A stretch of 41,725 bases of DNA from Candidatus Peregrinibacteria bacterium (GCA_016928915.1 JAFGJT010000016.1:1-41725); one strand, 5' to 3'; positions 26,305 to 35,268 are shown, numbered from the stretch's first letter. Notes: generated by a model from the sequence alone, not told the origin. A program made the numbers and translations.

Positions 26305-28063
26305 TTTTTTTCCAGTAATTAAATAATTTTTCAAACGGGAGGGTGTTTAAGACATCGTTTTTTTCAAGCCACCCTCTACGAGCGATATAAATCCCGTACT
26401 GCATGTATGCGAGCTGTGATGTGTGGTGCGCATCTGTGTTTATCACGATTTTCGCACCTTTCTTTTTTGCCAGTCTTAAATACATATCGTTTAAATCAAG
26501 TCTGTACGGCTGAGAGTTTAATTCAAGCGCAACCCCGTACTCAATGGCAGCGTCAATTATGGCTTCCATATCAACTTTATAAGGCTCGCGTCGATTGATT
26601 AATCTTCCGGTTGGATGCCCCAAAATTTTCATATGAGGATTTCTCATCGCTTTAATAATTCTTTCAGTCATCTGCGCTTCGCTCATATTAAACCTTGAAT
26701 GAACGGAAGCCGGAAAAATATCCATCTGGGCAAGAATTTCATTGGAATAATCAAGGCTGCCGTCGGGCAGAATATCAACTTCGGAACCTTTAAGAATATG
26801 GAATTCACGGTTGTCAGCCCCTGCAATTCCTTTATACTTTTTATTAAGATCATCAATTTTTTTCATCTGTTTAAGCAGGCGTTTTTCATTAAGCCCGTTA
26901 ACCATTGTGGAAGTTTTTGAATGGTCGGTGATTGCGATATATTCGTAGCCGGTCTCATACATGCCTTTAACCATTGTATCAATGTCAAGCGCGCCGTCGG
27001 TTTCGTTTGTATGCATATGAAGGTCGCCCCTTATATCTTTAAGTTCTATTGATTTCGGCAATTCACCTTTTAAAGCGGCTTCAATTTCGCCGTCGTCATT
27101 GCGGATTTCGGGAATAATATAAGGAAGTCCGACCGCCTTAAAAACATCCTCCTCTTTTGCCCCGCCCACCAGTTTTGAACCCTTAAACACGCCATATTCA
27201 TTTACTTTTAAGCCCTTTTTTTTCGCCATATCCCTGATTTTGATATTATGCGCTTTTGAACCGGTAAAATAATGAAGCGCCGCGCCGTAGGTTTTTTCAT
27301 CAAGCACCCTTAAATCCACCTGAATACCGCTTTCAAGAATTGTCGAGGATTTAGTTGGTCCGTGCGCCAGAATTTTTTCAGTGTAATGATATTTAATAAA
27401 ATGATCCATTATGGTCTTGATGTTTTTCGGCGTGTTGTCTTTGTGGCTTGTACAAACCAGGATGTCAATATCGCCGATTGTCTCCTGGCGTCTTCTTAAC
27501 GACCCAGCGTATTCAATTCTTTTCACAAATTTGTTTTCTTTCATGTATTTGATTATTTCATCCGCGTCCTGAACCGCGTCGTAAAGCGGCGTTCTTTTTG
27601 AATATCTCTGAACATCATCAATTGATTTTAAAATTTCCCGCTCTGATTTTTCACCCATGCCGGGAAGATCGCGCACTTTGCCGGCCATTGCCGCTTTTTC
27701 AAGCTCCTTTAAATCCTTGACTCCGAGGTTTGTATATAAAAGTTTAACTTTTTTCGGACCTATTCCTCGCAGCCGCAGCATGTCAAGAAGCCCCGGAGGA
27801 AAATGCTCAAGCAGATTCTGATGCATCTCGCATTTGCCGGTTTTTATTATTTCAACTATTTTATTATAAAGATCTTCGCCGATGCCGCTGATTTCCTTGA
27901 TTGATTTGGGATTTTTTTTATGCATCTCTTCAAGGTCGCTCGCCAGATTGCCTATTGTTAATGCGGCTTTCTGGTATGAGCGTATTCTAAAAACATTCTC
28001 ATCCTGGATTTCAAGAATGTCCGCGATTTCCTGAAATATATCCGCGATCTTTTTGTTTATCAT
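26291..28063 (-). CDS. polX: DNA polymerase X with PHP domain
   Basis: Bacterial PolX fills short gaps in base-excision repair, and its PHP domain is a 3'-5' exonuclease. The 590-aa protein has the usual order: HhH regions (ISGIGEDLYNKI, LRGIGPKKVKLL, LPGMGEKSE), a polymerase palm with GDIDILV and IQVDLRVLD, then PHP with DLHMHTNETDG, ITDHSK and the late VINTDAHH. All visible metal ligands are present. It lies between two glycosyltransferase genes on one transcript, which looks like chance packing. Confidence 0.95.
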   Translation of the reverse strand: MINKKIADIFQEIADILEIQDENVFRIRSYQKAALTIGNLASDLEEMHKKNPKSIKEISGIGEDLYNKIVEIIKTGKCEMHQNLLEHFPPGLLDMLRLRGIGPKKVKLLYTNLGVKDLKELEKAAMAGKVRDLPGMGEKSEREILKSIDDVQRYSKRTPLYDAVQDADEIIKYMKENKFVKRIEYAGSLRRRQETIGDIDILVCTSHKDNTPKNIKTIMDHFIKYHYTEKILAHGPTKSSTILESGIQVDLRVLDEKTYGAALHYFTGSKAHNIKIRDMAKKKGLKVNEYGVFKGSKLVGGAKEEDVFKAVGLPYIIPEIRNDDGEIEAALKGELPKSIELKDIRGDLHMHTNETDGALDIDTMVKGMYETGYEYIAITDHSKTSTMVNGLNEKRLLKQMKKIDDLNKKYKGIAGADNREFHILKGSEVDILPDGSLDYSNEILAQMDIFPASVHSRFNMSEAQMTERIIKAMRNPHMKILGHPTGRLINRREPYKVDMEAIIDAAIEYGVALELNSQPYRLDLNDMYLRLAKKKGAKIVINTDAHHTSQLAYMQYGIYIARRGWLEKNDVLNTLPFEKLFNYWKKNGAK

Positions 28064-28112
28064 GTTTTTATCTTATATAAAAATCCGCATGCGGTAAAGC
28101 AGTCCCGAAAAT

Positions 28113-29213
28113 TTACGTAACCAGAACCTTTATTGTTTTAATCACGCTTATTTCCCAGTTGAATTTTTTAAGCTGATTTTCTGCGTTCGCGAGAAGTTTT
28201 TCTTTAATTTTAGGATCAGTAATAAGCTTTTTCATGCATTCCGCGATTTCGTCCGTATCATGCGGGTTTACAAGAATAGCAGCGTCACCTGCAACTTCGG
28301 GGATTGAAGCGCTGTTTGATGTGATGACGGGTTTTTGGTAACTGAAAGCCTCTAAAATCGGGAATCCGAATCCCTCGTACAAAGAAGGAAAAACAAACGC
28401 ATTGCAGTATTTTAAAAGAACGTGTTTTTCATTTTCCAGAATATATCCGGGCATTAAAACGCAGTCCATCAGTTTAAATTTTTGGGCCGTTTTAAGTATT
28501 TTGCTAAAACCCGTGCCGCGCCTGCCCGCAAGAACCAGTTTAAAATTCTTGAATGTATCATGGAATCTGCCAAAGGCTTCAATAAGCCTTGAAAGGTTCT
28601 TTTTTGACTCAAGCCTGCCGATAAATAAAAAGAAATTATCAAAGCGGCGCAGCCCCAGCTGCTCCAAAGTTTTTGTGTCAAAATCAGCATGAAACTTTTT
28701 AGGTTTAAAATCGGTTCCGTGGTGAATTACATGGATTTTTTCAGCCGGGCAGCCGAAAAAACGCATTAAATCTTTTTTTGTCGCCTCGCTCGGAACGATT
28801 ATTGACGATGCTTTTTTTACCGCATATTTTGTTGTTTTTTTCAGGTACCAGAATTCGCGCTTGCCGTACTCCTTTTTAAGGTGCATAAAAGCCGTATCAT
28901 GAATTGTGATTATTGATTTTTTCGGGCAGAAGTGCGGCAAAACATGTGACGGAACAAACAAAACATCGGGTTTGTGAAAAAGCATTTCAATTGACAGCCT
29001 TACTTTTGTCCACAGCCTTTTAAAAGGCATAACCCTGTGCTGGATTTTATGCGTTTTATAAAGCATAAGTTTGCGCGGGGAATACAGCACAATATTATGA
29101 TCGGGATGGTGTTTGAAATATTCAATCAGGCCGTTGATTATTTTAACCGAATACAGCTCCACTCCGGTGCCCGATTCCTGGTTATATCTTGATGCGTCAA
29201 TGCCAATTGTCAT
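28113..29213 (-). CDS. GT4-family glycosyltransferase
   Basis: The 366-aa protein begins with GIDASRYNQESGTGVELY, typical of mannosyl/rhamnosyl-type GT4 enzymes. The donor domain holds FIGRLESKKNL and PSLYEGFGFPILEAFSY (E-x7-E). It overlaps comF by 4 bp (ATGA), so translation is probably coupled. With the GT4 at 25210 it suggests a wall or exopolysaccharide pathway. Confidence 0.92.
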   Translation of the reverse strand: MTIGIDASRYNQESGTGVELYSVKIINGLIEYFKHHPDHNIVLYSPRKLMLYKTHKIQHRVMPFKRLWTKVRLSIEMLFHKPDVLFVPSHVLPHFCPKKSIITIHDTAFMHLKKEYGKREFWYLKKTTKYAVKKASSIIVPSEATKKDLMRFFGCPAEKIHVIHHGTDFKPKKFHADFDTKTLEQLGLRRFDNFFLFIGRLESKKNLSRLIEAFGRFHDTFKNFKLVLAGRRGTGFSKILKTAQKFKLMDCVLMPGYILENEKHVLLKYCNAFVFPSLYEGFGFPILEAFSYQKPVITSNSASIPEVAGDAAILVNPHDTDEIAECMKKLITDPKIKEKLLANAENQLKKFNWEISVIKTIKVLVT

Positions 29214-29905
29214 TTATTCCTGTTATTTTGATGAAGTTCCGCATAAGCCGCGGCACATGCAATAATCTTACGAAATCCGTTTTTTTGCAAGGCTAATGCG
29301 GCTGATCTGATTGTTGAAAAAGTGGTGCACACATCATCGAGCAAAATAATAGTAGTGTTTTTCGAAACAGTGTCGGGTGGAATTTTAGGATTTATGCAGA
29401 AAGCGTCTTTAATGTTTTGCATCCGTTGCGTTTTTGTAAGAGTTGCCTGTGATTTTGTCTGTTTTATACGGATTAACAGATTGAATACAGGCAGACCCGT
29501 ATGCTTTGCAAGCTCTTCAGCCTGGTTAAACCCCCTGAATTTTATACGTTTTTTGTGCAGCGGCATGGGAACAATAATTAACCTTTCAGCAGCCTTAAGT
29601 TCGCAAATCCCGTTTATCGCTTCTTTAATCAACATCGCTAAAATTCCGCAGATTTCTTTGTAAAATTTATATTTCATCGCGTGCAGGCCTTTTCGCAATA
29701 CGGGGTTTTTATGAAAAGGGCAGGGGATAATAATCATTTTAAACAATCCGGAATCAATATTTTTAAACTCGGGATTTTTAAATTTTCGTATTTTGTTAAA
29801 GCATTCTTCACACAAAAACTCACCCTCTTTTTTGCATTCAATACAGAACTTTGGGAAAATACAATCAACCAGCCGATAAAAAAAATCGCGTATTTTTTTA
29901 AACAT
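29210..29905 (-). CDS. comF: ComF-family phosphoribosyltransferase
   Basis: ComF proteins assist DNA uptake during transformation in several bacteria and combine a zinc finger with a phosphoribosyltransferase fold. The 231-aa protein has Cys pairs at the N-terminus (FCIECKKEGEFLCEECF) and the PRPP loop IILLDDVCTT. The start at 29905 (MFKKIRDF) is favoured; a GTG at 29920 would add five residues. It heads the 29905-25210 gene string. Without other com genes here its role is only inferred. Confidence 0.9.
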   Translation of the reverse strand: MFKKIRDFFYRLVDCIFPKFCIECKKEGEFLCEECFNKIRKFKNPEFKNIDSGLFKMIIIPCPFHKNPVLRKGLHAMKYKFYKEICGILAMLIKEAINGICELKAAERLIIVPMPLHKKRIKFRGFNQAEELAKHTGLPVFNLLIRIKQTKSQATLTKTQRMQNIKDAFCINPKIPPDTVSKNTTIILLDDVCTTFSTIRSAALALQKNGFRKIIACAAAYAELHQNNRNK

Positions 29906-29950
29906 AATAAAATCATACACGCCAAAAATTAAATTTCTCTTAACTTTTTA

Positions 29951-30601
29951 TTAAACGTTAATAAACATTTTTTTTACTTTCCCCAGAACTTCCACATTTT
30001 CACCGAAATAAACGGGATATTTGTTGTTAGCGGGTATAAGTTTGTATTTTTCATCCCTTTTTTCAAGGTACCGCACATTTGATTTTGTTTCAGCTCTGCA
30101 TAAAATTACCGACCTGTACGGAAGATTGTTCGTGTCGCGGTCAATTACCAGAATCGCGCCTTCCGGGATATGCGGCTCCATTGAGTCATCTTTCATCTGC
30201 CAAATAAAAAGATTTTTCGCAATATCCGCGTCCTCAACAAAAAACGGCCAGTATTCATCGGCCTTTGCGCTTGAAAAATTCTGCGGAATTTCTTTAAAAT
30301 ACGGAATAACCGGCACTTCGCCCTCCTTTTTAAAACTAACATCCGGCATGGCTCCTTCGGCAATATTCTGGTATTGCTCAATTCGCCATTTTCTTAACAT
30401 AATTTCAGCATCCGAATCGTTCATCAAAAACGCGGTTTTTAAAATCTGTTCAAGAACATCATCAGATGGGTTTCTGACCCCCTTTTCAAGCTGCGAAACA
30501 TAGCTGGCGCTTGTATTAATCGCGTCACCGACATCTTTTAATGTCTTATGTTTTTCTTTTCGCAGTGCTTTTAAATATCCGCCAATATGAGGAATTTTCA
30601 T
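29951..30601 (-). CDS. LexA/CI-like repressor (XRE HTH + S24 domain)
   Basis: Residues 8-55 are an XRE helix-turn-helix (LKDVGDAINTSASYVSQLEKG). Residues ~118-216 are an S24/LexA-type domain with the catalytic serine in KDDSMEPH (S140). The residue 37 positions later, where LexA has its catalytic Lys, is Arg (R177 in SNVRYLEK). The Ala-Gly cleavage site expected ~35 residues before the Ser is not seen. It may therefore not self-cleave. A palindrome overlaps its own promoter, suggesting autoregulation. No phage genes are nearby. Confidence 0.85.
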   Translation of the reverse strand: MKIPHIGGYLKALRKEKHKTLKDVGDAINTSASYVSQLEKGVRNPSDDVLEQILKTAFLMNDSDAEIMLRKWRIEQYQNIAEGAMPDVSFKKEGEVPVIPYFKEIPQNFSSAKADEYWPFFVEDADIAKNLFIWQMKDDSMEPHIPEGAILVIDRDTNNLPYRSVILCRAETKSNVRYLEKRDEKYKLIPANNKYPVYFGENVEVLGKVKKMFINV

Positions 30602-30634
30602 TTTATTTATTTCGGTTGATGATCTTACCCTTCT

Positions 30635-30663
30635 ATATTAAAATATCGTAGCATTTAAGTAAA
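30635..30663 (-). promoter_or_regulatory. Promoter of the repressor gene
   Basis: Minus-strand TTTACT (30663-30658), 17-bp spacer, TAATAT (30640-30635). Predicted start near 30628, 27 nt before the ATG at 30601. The -35 lies inside the palindrome at 30651-30677. Confidence 0.5.
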
Positions 30664-30677
30664 TATACTTTTAATGC
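30651..30677. promoter_or_regulatory. Imperfect 27-bp palindrome, probable operator
   Basis: GCATTTAAGTA (left) mirrors ATACTTTTAATGC (right) around AAT with one mismatch and one indel. It covers the -35 of the repressor promoter and a plus-strand TATACT (30664-30669), a possible -10 for the tRNA. It is the best candidate binding site for the adjacent HTH repressor. Confidence 0.5.
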
Positions 30678-30700
30678 AATTTGCTTTAACAGCAGTTTCA

Positions 30701-30776
30701 GGGCGGTTAGCTCAGTTGGTAGAGCGCATCGTTGACTCCGATGAGGTCAGAAGTTCGAACCTTCTACCGCCCACCA
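30701..30776 (+). tRNA. tRNA-Val (anticodon GAC)
   Basis: The full cloverleaf folds: acceptor GGGCGGT/ACCGCCC, D-stem GCTC/GAGC, anticodon stem CATCG/CGATG, and T-stem AGAAG/CTTCT with loop TTCGAAC. The 7-nt anticodon loop TTGACTC puts GAC at 30734-30736 (Val). Position 37 is T, where a purine is usual. Discriminator A is at 30773 and CCA is encoded (30774-30776). An ABC transporter gene starts 10 nt downstream, so processing of a shared transcript is likely. Confidence 0.95.
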
Positions 30777-30786
30777 TTTCCACACT

Positions 30787-31590
30787 ATGCAAAACATCAT
30801 CGAAGTTAAAAATCTAACCAAAAAATTTAAAGACCTTACAGCGGTAGATAATATTTCGTTTGATATAAAAAAAGGCGAGATTTTTGGCTTTCTCGGGCCG
30901 AACGGAGCGGGCAAATCTACAACAATTAAAATGCTTACAACCCTTCTTAATCCAACAAGCGGGGAGATTAGTTTAAACGGACATAACCCTGTTTATGAAG
31001 CAAACGAGGTGCGCCATTCTTTTGGAATTGTTTTCCAGGATCCGAGTCTGGATGATGAACTGACCGCTTATGAGAATATGGAATTTCACGGTGTACTTTA
31101 CGGCATTCCAAAAAAACTCCGCAGACAAAAGATTGAAGAACTTTTAAATTTTGTTGAGCTCTGGGATAGGCGGGATTCTTTCGTTAAACAATATTCCGGC
31201 GGAATGAAGCGCAGGCTTGAGATTGCACGCGGCTTAATGCACTCCCCTAAAATTTTATTTCTGGACGAACCTACTCTCGGTCTTGATCCTCAGACACGAA
31301 ACCACATGTGGAAATATCTTAGAGATCATAATAAATCTGAAGGCATTACGGTATTTTTTACAACGCATTACATGGAGGAAGCGGAGAGAAACGCCCAGAG
31401 AATAGCGATAATTGATCACGGAAAAATTGTTGCTACGGGAACATCGGAAGAACTAAAAAAACAGACAAATAAAAATTCTTTGGAAGATGCATTTCTGGAG
31501 TTAACCGGAAACACAATTCGCGAAGAAGAGGGAAGTTCTCTCGATAAAATTCGTACAATGCGAAGACGCTGGACGGGCGGCCGCAAATAA
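30787..31590 (+). CDS. ABC-2 type exporter, ATP-binding protein
   Basis: The 267-aa protein has Walker A GPNGAGKST, a Q-loop (VFQDPSLDDELTAYENM), the signature YSGGMKRRLEIARG, Walker B ILFLDEPT, and the H-loop FFTTHYMEEAE. The sequence style is that of DrrA-like drug, lipid or polysaccharide exporters. The C-terminus is short and basic. It is paired with the permease at 31614 (23-bp gap). Substrate unknown. Confidence 0.94.
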   Translation: MQNIIEVKNLTKKFKDLTAVDNISFDIKKGEIFGFLGPNGAGKSTTIKMLTTLLNPTSGEISLNGHNPVYEANEVRHSFGIVFQDPSLDDELTAYENMEFHGVLYGIPKKLRRQKIEELLNFVELWDRRDSFVKQYSGGMKRRLEIARGLMHSPKILFLDEPTLGLDPQTRNHMWKYLRDHNKSEGITVFFTTHYMEEAERNAQRIAIIDHGKIVATGTSEELKKQTNKNSLEDAFLELTGNTIREEEGSSLDKIRTMRRRWTGGRK

Positions 31591-31613
31591 ACGTCGAAAA
31601 TAATTTAAAACAC

Positions 31614-32360
31614 ATGAAAACAATTTACATATTATGGATCAGGCAGTTAAAAAGATATGTCCGCTCTAAATCAAGAATGATAGGGTCGCTCGCTCAGCCG
31701 CTTCTGTTTTTGGTTTCTCTGGGATACGGTTTCGGGCATGTGTTTGAGCAGGCGGGTCAGGGGAGTTATATAAACTTTCTGGCTCCGGGAATTATTGCCA
31801 TGAGCATTATTTTCAGTGCGATTTTTATGGGAATGGAAATTATATGGGATCGCCAGTTCGGCTTTTTAAAAGAGACTCTTGTTGCCCCTGTTTCACGCAT
31901 GAATATCATGATAGGAAGAACTTTAGGCGGAGCAACGGTAGCCACAATGCAGGGAATTATCGTATTTTTGATTTCCATGATCGCGGGATTTACGCCTTAT
32001 AACTGTGCGCTGGTGCCGTTTGCAATTTTGGTGATGGTTCTTGTTTCCGTAATGTTTACCGCATTTGGAACAATGGTTGCTTCTTTTCTTGATGATATGC
32101 ACGGTTTTCAGATGATAATGAACTTTTTGGTAATGCCCATGTTCTTTATGTCCGGTGCACTGTTTCCTTTTGAAGGTCTTCCTCCTGCAATAGCAACAAT
32201 TGCGAAATTTGATCCGCTTTCGTACGGGGTTGATGCATTCAGGACACTGCTTATTAATCAGTCGCATTTCGGACTTGGCATAGATGTTTTGGTTTTATCC
32301 GTAATTACTTTTATTTTTCTTTCGTTGGGCAGTTATTTCTTTTCCAAAATTCAGATATAA
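31614..32360 (+). CDS. ABC-2 type exporter, permease
   Basis: The 248-aa membrane protein has six hydrophobic segments and an N-terminal amphipathic start (KRYVRSKSRMIGSLAQPLLFL), as in DrrB-like ABC-2 permeases. It forms the transmembrane part of the exporter with the upstream ATPase. The PflX-like gene follows after 8 bp on the same strand. Confidence 0.93.
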   Translation: MKTIYILWIRQLKRYVRSKSRMIGSLAQPLLFLVSLGYGFGHVFEQAGQGSYINFLAPGIIAMSIIFSAIFMGMEIIWDRQFGFLKETLVAPVSRMNIMIGRTLGGATVATMQGIIVFLISMIAGFTPYNCALVPFAILVMVLVSVMFTAFGTMVASFLDDMHGFQMIMNFLVMPMFFMSGALFPFEGLPPAIATIAKFDPLSYGVDAFRTLLINQSHFGLGIDVLVLSVITFIFLSLGSYFFSKIQI

Positions 32361-32368
32361 TTTTTTAT

Positions 32369-33280
32369 ATGCCAGACTTTTCCTGCACAATATGCCCTTT
32401 TAACTGCAAGTGCGACCGTGAAAAAACCTTTGGCGTATGCGGTCTTCCGAATAAATTTTTAGTTTCGCACGTTCAGCCGCATTTTTACGAAGAGCCAATG
32501 ATTTCAGGATGCGGCGAAGATCAGACCAAAGGCGGCTCGGGTGGAATATTTTTTACCGGGTGCAACGGGAGGTGCGTTTTCTGTCAGAATTATTTAATTT
32601 CACAGAGAGAATTTTGGGAGAAAAAAACGCAAAAGGAATCATCGGAAAAAGAACTTTTTGAAATCTGTTTAGATCTCATTGAAAACAAAAAGTGCCATAA
32701 CATTAATTTTGTAACGCCCACTCCATACAGTCATTTATTAAGAGAATTTTTAATTAAATATAAGGATAAAATTAAGGTACCGATAATCTGGAATTCCAAC
32801 GGATACGAGAGAGTTGAAACAATAAAATCCCTTAAAGGTCTGGTTGATGTTTACCTTCCCGATATCAAATATTTTAGTAATGATCTTGCGATAAAATTTT
32901 CCAAAATCCCCGATTATTTTAATTTTGCCTCAGAAGCGATAAAAGAAATGCACAGCCAGGTGGGCTTTCCGCGCTCTGGCAGTGGCGGCATGATTGAAAA
33001 GGGCTTAATAATAAGACATTTGGTTCTTCCCGAAAACATTGAAGACAGTAAAAAGGTTTTAAACTGGATTAAAAACACATTCAACAAAAAGGCTCATGTG
33101 TCATTGATGGCGCAGTACTATCCTGTTTATAAAAGCAAAGATTTTCCGGAAATTAACAGGCCTCTCACCAAGAAAGAGTATGCGAATATATCAGACTATT
33201 TTATTTCCCTCGGTTTTGAGGATGGCCTTATACAGGATCTTGAATCAAGTGATCAAAAATATACTCCCGGTTTTAAATAA
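32369..33280 (+). CDS. PflX-like radical SAM protein
   Basis: The 303-aa protein has the radical SAM cluster motif C-x3-C-x2-C (CNGRCVFC) after GGSGGIFFTG, and an N-terminal Cys-rich segment (CTICPFNCKC...GVCG) typical of the PflX/pyruvate-formate-lyase-activase-like branch. It should cleave SAM with a 4Fe-4S cluster; its target protein is unknown and no glycyl-radical enzyme is in the window. It follows the ABC genes closely and is separated from the SLH operon by that operon's promoter. Confidence 0.88.
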   Translation: MPDFSCTICPFNCKCDREKTFGVCGLPNKFLVSHVQPHFYEEPMISGCGEDQTKGGSGGIFFTGCNGRCVFCQNYLISQREFWEKKTQKESSEKELFEICLDLIENKKCHNINFVTPTPYSHLLREFLIKYKDKIKVPIIWNSNGYERVETIKSLKGLVDVYLPDIKYFSNDLAIKFSKIPDYFNFASEAIKEMHSQVGFPRSGSGGMIEKGLIIRHLVLPENIEDSKKVLNWIKNTFNKKAHVSLMAQYYPVYKSKDFPEINRPLTKKEYANISDYFISLGFEDGLIQDLESSDQKYTPGFK

Positions 33281-33284
33281 CCCT

Positions 33285-33312
33285 TTGAAATCAATCAACT
33301 AATTGTTATAAT
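33285..33312 (+). promoter_or_regulatory. Promoter of the SLH/acylation operon
   Basis: TTGAAA (33285-33290), 16-bp spacer, TATAAT (33307-33312). Start near 33319, a ~23-nt leader to the ATG at 33342. Confidence 0.65.
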
Positions 33313-33341
33313 TTTGTTTAGTTTAAACTTAAACAAACTAT

Positions 33342-34298
33342 ATGAAAAAAAATGTTTTTCTTTCGGTTCTGGTTTTTTGTTTTAGCAGCACAGTAGTTTT
33401 TGCTATAGCAAGTACAATTTACAGCGATTCCGCGGATGTTGATACAATGACTTTAAACGCGGCGTTCACGGCAGAAGGACATTTAAAACTCACATGGGAA
33501 AACCCTTCGGAACCCGCTATGGATTTTTACGAACTAATCAAATCAAACTCAGACAGCACTCCGGATAATTTAAATAACGGCGATGCGGCGGTATTATTAA
33601 ATTCCGATAATCAGACCCCTGCAATAATTGAAGGCAAGCCGGGATATAAAGATACAAATCCGTATCAGGGCATTTCATTTTATACTCTGTGTGTTTATAC
33701 ATCCTCGGAAACAAGGGGCTGCGGCAATATTGCAGCTTTATATGGCAGAAAATCGCTTGTTTTGCAGCCGGAAGTTGATGCGTTTGACGATGTGAATGGC
33801 CACTGGGCTGAAAATTATATTGAAAAATTAAGATATAAAAATGTTGTGAAGGGATCAAACGGCCAGTATGAACCCGAGCGTAACGTCACAAGAGCCGAAG
33901 CCATAAAAATAATAATGTTGAGTTTTGATATGGGCGGAACAAGCTGCCATCCCGAATATTTTGAGGATATGGGCGCGGGCGACTGGTTTTGTGACATAGC
34001 AAGCAAGGCAAAAGAATTGAATTTTATTACCGGCGAAAACGGCAGTCTGTTCCCCAACAGGGATATAACAAGAGCCGAAGCCGTAAAAGTTATTTTAATG
34101 GTTAAGGGCGTTGATATTCCCGAAATCACCGTAAGCCCTTTTAACGATGTTCCGTTTGAAACCTGGTATGCAAAATATGTTGCAAAAGCCAAAGAACTTA
34201 ACATAGTAAGCGGTGTTGCGGATAATAATTTTGAACCCGCAAGATCCATTACAAGAGCGGAGCTTGCAAAAATAGTAATACTTGCGGCCGATTTATAA
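33342..34298 (+). CDS. S-layer homology (SLH) domain protein
   Basis: The 318-aa protein has a signal peptide (MKKNVFLSVLVFCFSSTVVFA), then an Fn3-like beta domain (~30-140), then three SLH repeats (~148-318) marked by HWAENYIEKL and (T/N)RAEA/ELAK(I/V)I. SLH triplets usually bind pyruvylated secondary wall polymer, so this protein should sit on the cell surface. It is the first gene of the envelope operon that ends at 39732. Confidence 0.93.
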   Translation: MKKNVFLSVLVFCFSSTVVFAIASTIYSDSADVDTMTLNAAFTAEGHLKLTWENPSEPAMDFYELIKSNSDSTPDNLNNGDAAVLLNSDNQTPAIIEGKPGYKDTNPYQGISFYTLCVYTSSETRGCGNIAALYGRKSLVLQPEVDAFDDVNGHWAENYIEKLRYKNVVKGSNGQYEPERNVTRAEAIKIIMLSFDMGGTSCHPEYFEDMGAGDWFCDIASKAKELNFITGENGSLFPNRDITRAEAVKVILMVKGVDIPEITVSPFNDVPFETWYAKYVAKAKELNIVSGVADNNFEPARSITRAELAKIVILAADL

Positions 34299-34315
34299 TC
34301 AAATATATAAAGATT

Positions 34316-35257
34316 ATGACAAACACACCCGATTTTATAGAAAAACAGCCTGAAAAACATTTAAAAGTTGATTTTAAAAAAAATCCTTTTGAAAAATATC
34401 AGAACAAATTTTCAACAAGCCTGAGCACTTTATTTATGGGGCTGATACTTTTTGTTATCGGATTTGTGCTTCTCGGTTACTCTGAGGGGTCTTTAAAGGA
34501 ATCCAATACCGTGCAGGGACTTCCTCTGCTTGAAGCGGAAACTTTAACAAGGCATAAAGGGCTTGTTAAAATCATAGGTTTTCCCGAAGCTTCATGTCAG
34601 CTAAATATTCCCGCATGTGAGGAAAATCTTATATATTTTAAAAAAATCAGGGAGGAATTTATTGACGGTAAATATGTTCAGGTGCGTCAGGATGAGAGCT
34701 GGACCAATTTTAAGCTCGGTAATGTAATTATACAGCCGGCAAATGCCATTCCGGTCCTTAACCTTCAGGAAAAATCCAGAGTTGAATCCGAAGAAACAAT
34801 AAACAACGAAACGGTTAAATATCGCGAAATTATAACGGGCATTGCTGACAGTGAAAAACTTATTGTTGTTGGCGAGCTTATTAACAACGAAATTAAATCG
34901 GGCTCTTTGTTTATTGTTTCAAACAAAACCAATAAACAGATAATAAGCGATCTTAAAGAAGGCAAAATGACAAACTGGTGGATTTTTAAATTAAGCGCTC
35001 TGCTCCTTTTAACACTTGGCATAGGTGCGTTTGTTCTGCCGATTATTGTTTTTCTTGATATATTTCCGGAATTCGGCTGGATATTAACAACTCTTGTGTT
35101 TCTAATTTCCGCAATCGTGTCATTTATTTTTGTGTTTTTATCCACGGTTGTGCTCACATACTGGTGGCTGATTTTTGTGCTTGTGGGTTTTGTTCTTATT
35201 ATGCTGGTGCGCATAAAATCCAAATCAACCAAAAAACCGTTAAATTTTATTCCTTAA
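34316..35257 (+). CDS. GIDE/TMEM43-like membrane protein
   Basis: The 313-aa protein has one N-terminal hydrophobic helix (~38-58), a ~170-residue soluble domain, and three closely spaced hydrophobic segments (~222-300). The soluble part (NLIYFKKIREEFIDGK...SWTNFKLGNVIIQPANA) resembles the domain found beside membrane helices in GIDE E3-like and TMEM43-like proteins. No RING finger is present. It lies 17 bp after an SLH gene and 11 bp before another, so it may work in the same envelope process. The family call is tentative. Confidence 0.65.
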   Translation: MTNTPDFIEKQPEKHLKVDFKKNPFEKYQNKFSTSLSTLFMGLILFVIGFVLLGYSEGSLKESNTVQGLPLLEAETLTRHKGLVKIIGFPEASCQLNIPACEENLIYFKKIREEFIDGKYVQVRQDESWTNFKLGNVIIQPANAIPVLNLQEKSRVESEETINNETVKYREIITGIADSEKLIVVGELINNEIKSGSLFIVSNKTNKQIISDLKEGKMTNWWIFKLSALLLLTLGIGAFVLPIIVFLDIFPEFGWILTTLVFLISAIVSFIFVFLSTVVLTYWWLIFVLVGFVLIMLVRIKSKSTKKPLNFIP

Positions 35258-35268
35258 TCATTAGTATT

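Noticed and set aside
29951-30776. Prophage or integrated element next to the tRNA
   Set aside because: A CI/LexA-like repressor beside a tRNA is suggestive, but there is no integrase, no duplicated tRNA end and no phage gene.
35164-35268. Longer start of the second SLH protein
   Set aside because: It lies inside the preceding gene and would bury a clean signal peptide that starts at 35269.
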